From Adiantum capillus-veneris (Eukaryota > Streptophyta > Polypodiopsida > Polypodiales > Pteridaceae): a stretch of DNA of 64,000 nt. The notes under the pieces were generated by a model, which did not search any database, had not been told where the DNA came from, and was given only the letters and a program-made list of their open reading frames with translations. This document shows positions 20,622 to 30,359 of this stretch, piece after piece. The position numbers and the translations under genes were made by a program. Numbering within the stretch: position 1 is the stretch's first letter; each line of letters opens with the position of its first letter. The stretch lies in the NCBI GenBank assembly GCA_014529385.2, contig CM043952.1:53774119-53838118 (forward strand), in the 5' to 3' direction.

Positions 20622-23600
20622 ATGGCTGGATCACAGGACACTGGTCTTTACAATATCAAGAAGCTGGATGGAACCAATTTCCCATTGTGGAAGAAGCAGA
20701 TTTGGCACGTGTTGGTACAAAAGAAGCAGATAAAACCTATAAAGCTCAAGGGGATAAAACCAGAAGATATGGACGAAGATGAATGGAGCGAAATGGATGA
20801 ATTGGCACTTTCTACCATTATGCTGACTTTGGCAGAAAGCGTTTACTTCAATGTAGCAGACGAGATGTCGGCTTATCAAGCATGGTTAAAGCTGAGTGAT
20901 CTTTATGAGAAGCAGAGTGCAGCTTCACAGGTATACTGGCTTAAGAAGCTTGTTGACTTGAAGATGAAAGAAGGGACACCTATGTCCAATCATCTGAATG
21001 AATTCAACACAATCTATAGTCAATTGTCAGCTCAAGGTGTCAAGTTTGATGAACCTGTTAGAGCTATGTTCCTGTTGATCACATTGCCGGAAAGTTGGGA
21101 CACTTTTCGCACAGCTTTGAGTAATTCTGCACCTCCAGATGGTTTGAACATAGCAGGTGTAGAAGGAAGTCTGCTTACTGAAGAAACCAATAGAAAGACA
21201 ATGGAAAAAGGCAAAGGAACAGCCTTAGTTGTCAGGGGAAGGACCAAAGAAAATTACAAAGGTGGAAACAGGAATCAGTCTCGTAGCAAGTCCCGCAGTG
21301 CTAAAGGCAAGAGTGACATAGAATGCTACCATTGTGGCAAGAAGGGTCACATGAAAAGAGACTGCAGAGAATGGAAAGCAGAAAAAGGCAAAGAGAAAGC
21401 TGAAGACCATGGTGAGAAGAACAAGTCCTCAGTGAAGATTCAAGAAATAAATGTGACAAACACTGTTGCATAGGATGACAGTCTAGTGTCAGGAGACATC
21501 TACTTCTTGAAGAATACAATAGACTCAGCTCTTCTTACAGCATCTGATGGAAATGCACTGAGTGACTGGATTATAGACTCAGGGGCATCACTTCATGTGT
21601 CTCCAAACAAGGCGTGGTTTACCTCTCATGTGACCACTAAAGATCATGTTCGGCTAGGCAATGGGCAGACATGTGAGATCTTAGGTGTTGGAGATGTTCA
21701 ATTGAAGTTTCAGAATGGCTACGTCACCACTTTTGGACAGAACATGTGGAAGATATCCAAGGGTTCTATGATAGTAGCACATGGAGTAAAGTCTGGAGGA
21801 CTTTACATGATTTATGTATCAAATGTCTCTAAAAATGTAATCAATGTAACCGAGCAGCCGAACGTTTCTTTGTGGCATAGCCGGTTAGGACATATGTCCA
21901 AGAAGGGAATGGAAATCTAGTCTCGTTCTGGTTATTTGCCTGGCTTTTCATTTAACGATTTTGAATTCTGTGAACATTGTCTGTCTGGTAAGCAAACACA
22001 GCAGCCACATAAGCATAGAAGCAGTAGAAGAGATACACAGTTGGCACTTGTTCATAGCGATTTGTGTGGAACTATGCCTAACCTATCTCTAGGGGGAGCT
22101 TCTTACTTTATGACATTTATAGATGATTACTTGAGGAAAGTATGGGTTTACTTTCTCAAGCACAAGGATGAAGCGTTTAGTGTTTTCAAAACGTTTGTGA
22201 CACTTGTGGAGAATCAGAGTGGCAAGAAGCTTAAATGCTTACGCACTGACAATGGTGGAGAGTATGTTTCAAAGGCCTTTCAAGACTTTTGTGAGTCAAA
22301 AGGTATAAAACGTGAACTTACTGCTCCTTACAATCCTCCTCAAAATGGTGTTGTTGAGGGGATGAATAGGACCATACTAGAGAAGGTCAGAAGTATGTTG
22401 TGTAATGCACAGCTGCCAAATGGGTTTTGGGCTGAAGGTGTATCAACAGGTGTTCATCTTGTAAATAGATCTCCTAGCAAGGTTTTGCAGAAGGATTCAG
22501 TGCCAGAGATGGTATGGTCAGGCAAAATGCCCTCATACAAGCATCTCAGAGTCTTTGGTTGTGAGGCATATACTCACGTTCCAAAGGAATTTAGGAACAA
22601 ACTTGAGCCAAAGAGTAGAAAGTGCATCTTTCAAGGCTATGGTAATTCTGGTGAGATGGGGTACAGACTTTGGGATCCCGAATCCAGAAAGGTTGTCCGC
22701 AGCAATGATGTTCACTTTAATGAATCCAAATATCATTTTAAACCAGAGAGGGTTGAGGAGATTAGAAGAGTTGTCTTCCAAGAAGATGGACCTGCACGTG
22801 CAAGACAAAATGTCAGGGCTCAAGAGGAGCAAGGACAGGATATAGTGGAACCACAGGTTGTGGCTGAGCCTGAGCCACCTATTGTGCGTAGATCTGGACA
22901 TGTCACGCTACCTTCTGATAGGTTTGTTCCATCTATGAACTATGTCATGTTGACTGATTGCAATGAGCCTTCATGTTACAAGGAAGCAGTGCAAATGAAG
23001 GACTCCGGGAATTGGCAATTGGACATGCGGTTAGAGATGACAGCTCTGCATAAAAACAAGACATGGAAGCTAGTTAAATTACCACAGGGCAAAAAGGCTC
23101 TACCTTGTAAATGGGTTTACAGGTATAAGATCACCGCTCATGATAGTCAGCCAAAGTACAAAGCAAGGCTTATTTCCAAGGGCTTTAAGCAAGAACATGG
23201 CATTGACGTTGATGAAGTCTTCTCTCCGGTGGTCAAGATGACTACATTGAGATGCTTTCTTGCATTGGTTGCCATATTAGATTTGGTGTTGCACCAAATG
23301 GATGTCAAGACAGCGTTCTTGCATGGTGATTTAGATGTGGAAATTTACATGTAGCAGCCAGAAGGGTTTTTTGAGAAAGGCAAGGAAGATTGGGTATGCC
23401 AGTTGTTAAAGAGTCTTTATGGCTTAAAACAATCACCGAGGGCATGGTACCATAAATTCCACAAGTTTATGCTTTCTCAAGGCTACAAACGTAGTGAGTT
23501 CGATCACTGTCTATATACAAAGAAGGCTAAGGATGGCAGTTGGCTGATTCTTATTTTGTATGTGGATGACATGTTGATTGCTGGCACGCACTTGGAAGAA

Positions 23601-24518
23601 ATTTCAGCTATGAAGTCAAAGATGGCAAAATCGTTTGACATGAAAGACATGGGTGAGGCAAGTCATATACTTGGTATGCGCATTGAGAGAGACAGATCAA
23701 AGAAGTTGATTTGGTTATCTCAAACAGAGTATATTGACAAGGTTTTGCAACGTTTCAATATGGAGAAGGGAAAGGCACTGAGTGTTCCATTGCCACCATA
23801 TGTGAAACTTAGCAAACAAGATTGTCGTGTGTCTGAGAAAGAACAGGCTGAAATGGATAAGATTCCATATGCGTCTGCAGTGGGTAGTTTGATGTATGCA
23901 ATGATTGCTACTCGCCCAGACATTGCATTTGCAGTGGGAGTAGTAAGTCGATACATGTCAAACCCAGGCAAGAAACATTGGGAGGCAGTGAAAGGAATAT
24001 TGAGATACCTGAAAGCTACAAAGAGTATGCGTATATTCTATGGGAGTCAAGAGCTAAGTGTAAAGGGTTTTACAGACTCAGATTATGCAGGTGACTTAGA
24101 CAACTGAAGGTCTACGTCAGGGTATGTCTTTACATTGGCTGGTGGAGCAGTATCATGGCGTTCTAGATTACAAGATTGTGTTACTTAGTCTACTACAGAG
24201 GCTGAATATGTTGCAACATCAGAGACATGCAAAGAATCAATTTGGCTTAATCAACTAGTAACAGATTTGGGAATCAAAGAAGAGATGCCTGTGTTATATT
24301 GTGATAGTCAAAGTGCTATACAATTGGCTCGCACTCCAGTTTATCACTCAAAGACAAAGCATGTGGATGTGAAGTATCATTTCATCAGGGAAATGCTCGA
24401 GGATAAGCAACTTCAGCTTGTCAAAGTTCACACCACAGAAAATCCTGCTGATCTACTTACAAAAGGACTTCCCTCAGAGAGCTTTGCGCATTTTCGCAAG
24501 CAGTTAGGTGTAGGGTAG
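20622..24518 (+). pseudogene. Copia copy 1 gag-pol polyprotein
   Basis: One frame: gag with UBN2-type capsid (LDGTNFPLWKKQI) and zinc knuckle CYHCGKKGHMKRDC; protease with IIDSGASLHVS (21570s); GAG_pre-integrase (LWHSRLGHMSKKG); integrase (HSDLCG, RTDNGGEYVS, NPPQNGVVEGMNRT keeps D, D and E); RVT_2 reverse transcriptase (YVDDMLIAG near 23560); RNase H end (KHVDVKYHFIREML). Stops at 21471 (TAG), 21918 (TAG), 23352 (TAG), 24105 (TGA) and 24187 (TAG). An 84-bp in-frame deletion at about 21718 removes 28 protease-region residues present in copy 2. Not functional. Confidence 0.95.
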
Positions 24519-24606
24519 TACATCACTTCTCTACATCTCTTGTATATTAGCTTGTATAGTAGCTTCTCTCACACTTAAAGTACCACATTGGACTTTAAGT
24601 GGGAGG

Positions 24607-24870
24607 TTTTTGGGGTATAAAGCCCAATGTGGTCGCCCAGGTAAGTGGGCGGACCTCCAGGTATGTACACATATTCGTTATTGGGGTATAAAGCCCAATG
24701 TGGTCGCCCAGGTAAGTGGGCGGGCCGCCAGGTATGTACACATATTCTTTTGTAAAAACCTAATAAGAACTCACTATGCTCTACACATTACAGTAGAGTG
24801 AGTTCACCATATCGTCGTGCTCTTCTTCTTGCACTCTCTCTCGCGTCGCACTTCCGCTCGTACTCCTTCA
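24607..24870 (+). repeat. Copia copy 1 3' LTR with partial tandem LTR duplication
   Basis: After the PPT a 71-bp LTR head (24607-24677) stops at CACATATTC, then a second LTR starts (TTATTGGGGTATAAAG) and runs to 24870. The junction suggests a strand-transfer error or unequal crossover during or after integration. Confidence 0.85.
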
Positions 24871-25851
24871 CTGATAGCATTAAGGTGGCTTGCCGCTCAT
24901 TGAAACCTGACACATCTAGAGGTAGCTTGATATCTGAGGTTTTCACTGAGAGAATATTGCTTCGTTCCACCTCTTTTTCTTCTTCTTCAAGATCAATGGA
25001 CTCCGCTATCTCCGTCACTTCAATATATTTCTCATCCTTTTCCTCTTTTTCATTTGCTGGTAAATCGTGTTCCTCCATGACCTCCTTAGGATCTTTCATA
25101 AGACTTGTAAATAATCCATTTTGAAATATAAGAAATCCAAAGGATTCTTCAACCAGCTTGCACTCCCGTTCATGTAAGCTGCACCAATGGGGTCTGTACA
25201 TAAGAGGCAACTGATTATACTTCTTGTAATACTGTCTTTTAGGATCACAGTCTTTTAAATGGACTACCACCATTTCACCAACATTAACCCTACCCTCTTA
25301 AGTGTGAAGCTCAAACTTCTCTCGTTCCAGCTTCAATTGTTCACTCTGTTCATCTATAAACACATCAAGATTAAATGGAGCATTAAAAATGCAGGAGACC
25401 AAGTCAAACTTATCACCAGCCCCAGACAAAACTGCAAAATCTAAAAGCATTTTATCAGTCATTGTAGGTCTTCATAAATAACTGCCTCTTTTTTCTTTTG
25501 GATTGTTGCAACACATTGGGCACTCTGCAAAGTAGGTGCTGAAAAATCCACATCTCTCTTAAGTGAGTCTGGTAAAGTAAATTTTGGAGTAGAAGGGGAC
25601 TCCATTTGGACAAATGGATCAGTATCAGGCTCCTTCAAACCTAGAGCAAGCTCCTCCAAACTCAGGGTAGGCTCCTCCAAACTCATGGCAGACTCTGCAC
25701 CAGATATATCAATGGGTTCTTTGAAGTCTATATTCCTCTTCATTGAAGTTTTTAACAACTCCGGCAGTCTTCTTGGAACGTTTTCTTGGCCAATGATGCG
25801 CTCGGGATCTATTTTCTGTCTCTTCCTCCTATGTGATCTTAATCCTGTCAT

Positions 25852-26464
25852 TTATTTCATACTCACAAATATAAGTTTCATCAAACATAAATAAAAAGAA
25901 GAGCACCATATGATCATATAAGTTTTCAACAAACTATAGCTATATATCTCACAATTATTCCCAACTAATCATATAGGCAATAACTAGCATGGATAGAATG
26001 CAAAACTGCTTTATAGTTGTGAAGAGCAAAAGCCATACAAGTGGATCACGGTGCGGAGAGTACATAAACCAAAATCCACAGAGCTACTGGTGCACCGTGA
26101 TCCACTTGATGGGCTTTTATACAATGGAATAGCTACCAAAACATCAAAGAATATTATTCTCCAAAAAAAACGTTTGTACAATTTCAAAAGTGGATCACGG
26201 CACGCGTAGTACATAAACGAATGTCCACAACACTACTGGCGTGCCATGATGCAATATTGGTTGGTGAAATGTTAAATGGTCTTTTACATTTTCAAGCACA
26301 ATTCCTAGACACAACTAAACTATGGACCAAATGAAAGTGAAGAGATTGACTTTACCTTTGCCAGGACTAGACATTGCTCTTGGAGTAGAGATTCATGACT
26401 GGGAATGTTGTTTATGGTCTTCAAACTTGTGATTCCCGCACCTTGAAGGAGGCAGAGGCCTTTT

Positions 26465-26547
<83 letters not shown>

Positions 26548-26597
26548 ATCTGTATTTAGCTTCTCCAATATGATTTCTATTCTCCCCTTTACTAAGT

Positions 26598-26684
<87 letters not shown>

Positions 26685-27040
26685 CTTTTCATACGATTAT
26701 AGGTATTACCGTTAGCGTTTTTAATGAAGCAAGCCGAATATTATTGTACACGTGTTAGAAGGACATGCATTAAATGGGTGGCACGACCACAATAAATTTG
26801 TTTAACAATCAAAAAATATGTGTACTATTTATGGTAACAAATGCACACTTGGATTCATGATGAGAGAGAGAGAGAGAGAGAGAGACCTAACAAAAGAGAC
26901 GACCTCTGCGAGAGATAGAGAGAGAGAGAGAGAGACCTACCGCCGAGACAACCTTTGCAACCAAGGTGCAAAGTTCCTTCAAGCCTTTTCATCCAATTTA
27001 ATTCCACCAAGAGAGGTATTTCCAAAGTGTTTGTTGAAGT

Positions 27041-27132
<92 letters not shown>

Positions 27133-27218
27133 GAGTTTCTGTGTGTCTATTGGGTTTGAAAGAGGAAGACACACACACACACACAGAGATAGTGTTTTTG
27201 AAGAATATTCAGAGAAAC
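25852..27218. promoter_or_regulatory. Divergent intergenic region of element T with twin hairpins and CT tracts
   Basis: Lies between the starts of gene B (-) and gene C (+), so it probably holds both promoters. Contents: two related hairpins (26038-26108, 26189-26253), long (CT)n at 26467-26545 and 26590-26680, (GA)n at 26861-26884, 26916-26935 and 27042-27126, and a short (AC)n before the gene C start. No clear TATA box was identified. Confidence 0.5.
26038..26253. repeat. Two diverged copies of a 65-70 bp hairpin
   Basis: Hairpin 1: arms 26038-26054 and 26092-26108 are a perfect 17-bp inverted repeat (arm CAAGTGGATCACGGTGC). Hairpin 2: arms begin at 26189 (AGTGGATCACGGCACGC) and end near 26253, 13 of 15 pairing. 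The loops also resemble each other (GTACATAAAC, then TCCACA, then CTACTG). The tips of the two stems differ in sequence but stay paired. Confidence 0.8.
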
Positions 27219-29092
27219 ATGGATTTATTTGGAGGGATCAAAAAAGCTCAAAAATGTATTGAGCTCTATGTCCCTAAACTTCCTTTCCAAAGAGCAGTAA
27301 GGAAAATTTGCAAGGAAGCATGTGCTGGTACAATGAGATGGAAGGTTGTTTCCCTGCTCTGTCTTCTGGAAGCAGCAGAAGATTTTTTACTGGAGTATTT
27401 TAATGATATCACCACTGTTGTTGCTCATGCTCGCCAGGTGACAATAATGGACAAGGACAGTGAGACGCTCAAGAGAGTATGTTGGAGATAGATAAGCTCC
27501 TTATCCCTAATGAGTTTATTGACCCTAAAATGAAGGATATATTGCTAATACCACCAGGCCAACGGGATCATGGGGTTAAGATTCATGAGGTTACTCATGA
27601 TCCCGGGGAGGTCACCTATAAAAATGTAACCTATCACGTGAGTTCAACAGAAGGGTATTTAAAGTTCTTGAAACTCACAAAAATATATATACAGAAGGTG
27701 ATTATTTTTTCAAATTTAAAAATAACTTACAGATTTTAAAAGAAAAGGGTACATTATATTCCTAACAAAATTCACAGAGAAGGGGTTTTATAAACATGTC
27801 TTGAACGCACGTGATATGGTAGTTTTACACATAGTGAACCCCCCGAGCTCATGATGTGAACGCCAGAGCCAGAGCTGAGCAAGAAGAAAGACGTTACCTG
27901 GAAGCAGAGAACTTAAAGAAGATATAGATTGCTACTGCTGATGAAGAGGCCCAGAGGAGAAATTATGGGCAAGTTACCACAGACTTAAATGAAAGAAACA
28001 ATGATATTTTACATTCCATGAAAGAAGGACTGTTAGCAACCATTCACCTTGCTGATGGTACTAGGCAATTAGCTCTGGATTCTGTTGATATTGGGATTTT
28101 GAAAGATCCCAATGCACAAATTACTAACTCTATTGTTTATTTATGCCTAAAGTAAGTGCTCGTCTCTACCTTTAAGATCCTTTTATTTTTGTATTTGGTC
28201 TCTAATTAAATCCTGGTTTTTTATTTAGCTTAATAAAGAGCCAGCTCCCTCAACAAATCCATACTGAAATATATGTTTTAGATCCACAGTTGTCTGTGCC
28301 ACTCCGATTAAAAAACACCCCTCATGGCACATTGGAGAGATGGTTTGTCCAATGTCCAATGCTTCAGGTCACAACTATGGTGTTTCCATACGAATCAAAT
28401 AATCATTGGAGCCTTGTATGCATTAGATTGGACAAACAAGTGGTATGGACTATCAACTCCATACAAGGAACACATTCAGAGATAAGAGTGTGAGTGTTGA
28501 TAAAACCTTGAGTGTTTATTTGGGCTATGGTTGATGACCTCAATATTTTAATAACAAATAACTTTCCCTGTTCATAGATGTGTAAAAAGATTACTTCATG
28601 TCTATGGAAGGCTTTGTGAAAATCATGAACTCTACAAGGCAAACTTTAAAGCTGTCAAAGTGCCTAATTAGACATACCTAAATGCATGTGGTTGGAGATG
28701 TCTTCTCCATGTAGAGTACATACTAAAGATGTTTTTTCCTTTGAATCCATTATGTCAAAGGTATTTTTGTGCTATGGTTTGGACCAATTCGGTGCTATTA
28801 TTAATTAAAGTATTGACCACAAGTTAACCTAATTTTACAGAATGTTGAGGAAAATTATACCTCCTTATATTTACAAAGGTACCACGCTTCAATGATTCAA
28901 CATCTACTATCTCTTTCAACTCCAAGTGTTTTAGATGCAGAAGACAGTTTTGTCGATGACCATATAATAACTTTAACAATGACCGATGATGAGGAAGTCA
29001 TGCAAGATTCCACCACTGGAAACCAAATCCCTAGAACTGACCCCATATTAGAGGAACAGACACCGGTATGCTTTGCAGTTGGAGCGGCTTGA
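27219..29092 (+). pseudogene. Element T gene C, part 1: histone H3-fold protein fused to Ulp1/C48-like protease
   Basis: ATG at 27219. Residues 13-86 match the H3 fold: alpha1 YVPKLPFQRAVRKI, loop 1, alpha2 LLEAAEDFLLEYFND then VVAHARQVTIMDKD (H3 has HAKRVTIMPKD). The N-terminal tail is only about 12 residues, without the usual modifiable Lys/Arg tail. A frameshift at about 27477 leads to a linker (KLLIPNEFIDPKMKD), an intron from 27698, a charged coiled-coil-like exon (about 27870-28151, one TAG), an intron to 28228, then the Ulp1-like domain: MVFPYES-NHW-SLVCIRLDK (catalytic His), WTINSI (Asn where Asp is usual), intron, and LNACGWRCLLHVEYIL (catalytic Cys). A TAG just before the Cys block and the D-to-N change show inactivation. 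An acidic tail follows. Confidence 0.75.
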
Positions 29093-29189
29093 ACGAAAGT
29101 TGGGGTTGATCAATGTGAAGTAGACCAAGCCCTAGCTTGAAAATGCAGATGTAAAATGCTCCTCAGAGACGAGGCATGCAACAAAGGTC

Positions 29190-30180
29190 ACTAGGCCAAG
29201 TAGAGGAGGATAAGGGAGTGCCTATTATTGTGGCACAAGAATGCGGCACATGGTGAATATGAGGGAATCCAAGCTCCTGTAATTGCTAATGTGAAGAGCC
29301 CTTCAGAGCCGAGAGAAGATACAGAGTGTCTTGACCATGTAGAGGAGGAGGCCAACATTGCAAATCAAAGCCAGGAACAGACAACAGAACAGGTTAACCA
29401 TTCGTCCATGGAAACACAAGAGTCATGTACTACACAACCACAAGAGGTGGATATCCTTGGCAATACAAAAGGGAACATCGACACTCAACAACAGAATGTC
29501 AACATTAGAAATGACCAATATGGACTCTTGCTTCAAGTAGATATGGTTGTTCCGGTAATATCCATTGTACTTAAATAATATACTCTTTCTTGTTTCTAAC
29601 TACTTATATGTATGCACACAATGATTACAGAGACTAATTATCTTGGATCTCAATGGATTGTTGTTGCTACAATAGCCGTACAGTGTACATACAGAGTTCT
29701 CTGATTTACGTAGTTTTCTCTTGGGAAATCTTAGAGTAATAATTCGATCAGGCACAAAGGAATTTTTGAATTTTTTTATTCCACGGTTTAGGGTTGCTAT
29801 CTGGTTTTGAGTGCAGGCCCAAAACTTGAATCCCCTTGTTACCATAATTTGCAATTTGACTGAAATTCAGAGATCAGATTTTTAATTTGTGTATAGTCAA
29901 AGAAATTGTAATCCCATTGTAGGACATTTCCACCCAACTAAAGCTAATGTACCACTTTTCTACAAGCCCTTTCAACAGATCAATGTGCCTTATGATGCTC
30001 TCAATACTTTGTTGATTGATGAACACCACATAAGGGTTTACTTAATCCACCTGGCACTTCTATTTTCCCACCTTCATTTGAAGGTTATCTTCACGATTTT
30101 TACCTAGAGGACATTTTGGTCCCATACCTGCAAGGAATGTACTTAAGCCCATTGAGCACATTGGAATTTTTACTTCACAG
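29190..30180 (+). pseudogene. Element T gene C, part 2: acidic linker plus FCP1/SCP-like HAD phosphatase domain
   Basis: A Glu/Gln/Thr-rich linker (29228-29555) ends at a GTAATATC donor; after an ATGATTACAG acceptor the FCP1-homology-like domain begins at about 29631: LIILDLNGLL (first HAD Asp), RSGTKEFLNFF then RFRVAIW (motif preceding the Ser/Thr strand), NLNPLV, HFHP-x-x-ANVPLFYK, YDALNTLLID. After a frameshift near 30020 the family end is visible in another frame (LLNPPGTSIFPPSFEGY, EDILVPYLQGM). Three in-frame stops. FCP1/SCP phosphatases act on RNA polymerase II CTD or other nuclear phosphoproteins; activity here is lost. It may be a separate gene or the C-terminal domain of gene C. Confidence 0.65.
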
Positions 30181-30243
30181 TAATTCATTGTTTATACCTT
30201 AAATTGATATCGTCTACCTATCTATGTGTTTTGAATACTCATA

Positions 30244-30255
30244 GGGGGGGGGGGG

Positions 30256-30305
<50 letters not shown>
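30244..30305. repeat. G15 run followed by (GA)n
   Basis: Fifteen G then about 46 bases of GA, the same G-run/GA pairing (in the other order) as at 18931-19041. It lies between convergent genes C and D. Confidence 0.95.
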
Positions 30306-30308
<3 letters not shown>

Positions 30309-30359
30309 GAGCAAACACTTGATATTAAGATTAAACTAGTCAAAAAACTTACATTTCAT

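Larger units (their letters stand above)
19364..24870 (+). mobile_element. Ty1/copia retrotransposon, copy 1, nested in element T
   Basis: 5' LTR 19364-19555, PBS at 19558, one gag-pol frame 20622-24518 with five stops, PPT AAGTGGGAGG (24597-24606), then a partial and a full LTR ending 24870. It interrupts minus-strand gene B. Flanking pentamers (TTGGT before, CTGAT after) do not match, so either the target duplication was lost or one end was rearranged. Same family as copies at 33124-38644 and 60015-64000. Confidence 0.95.
18466..25851 (-). pseudogene. Element T gene B: acidic protein of unknown function, split by copia 1
   Basis: Starts at 25851 with a basic patch (RSHRRKRQKIDPERI) and has degenerate internal repeats (SLEEPTLSLEELALGLKEP; two LK-x-x-x-xR-[ND]-[IV]-DF units). 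Apparent introns precede an exon at about 25440-25290 and the long segment 25273-24871 (WCSLHERECKLVEESFGFLIFQNG, then an E/K-rich region). The frame is cut at 24871 by copia 1 and resumes below 19363 (PRVPEFKFGDRSYIFLHD, SDDSSDEEAME, TFQTIQNNLKP), then passes a (GA)n/G44 tract and ends near 18466 with YAFKTLSRFLSGPMLP and FGYSPGYGGRATYYYTYT. Several stops. It converges with gene A with only about 60 bp between. No known domain recognised. Confidence 0.5.

Noticed and set aside
21225-21410. Hydrophobic Phe/Ala-rich minus-strand ORF repeated at 36597 and 63486
   Set aside because: Antisense of the copia gag zinc-knuckle region; apparent membrane character is a by-product of the Lys/Glu-rich sense strand.
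22533-22901. 122-codon minus-strand ORF (and equivalents in copies 2 and 3)
   Set aside because: Antisense of the copia integrase/RT junction; present only because the sense frame is conserved.
26570-27184. Leu-Ser repeat and Glu-Arg repeat ORFs around (CT)n and (GA)n tracts
   Set aside because: Translations of dinucleotide microsatellites. Only the part from the ATG at 27219 has protein-like sequence.
27219-27477. Interpretation of the H3-like exon as a retroposed host histone pseudogene
   Set aside because: Too diverged from canonical H3 (nearly invariant in plants), lacks the tail, has a GTATGT-like donor context and introns downstream, and is linked to Ulp1 coding inside TIRs. Kept only as a weaker alternative.
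27477-27482. GTATGT as a true splice donor ending the histone exon
   Set aside because: The downstream sequence stays protein-like immediately (MLEIDKLLIPNEF) in another frame, so a small indel is simpler; no acceptor is needed. Not fully excluded.
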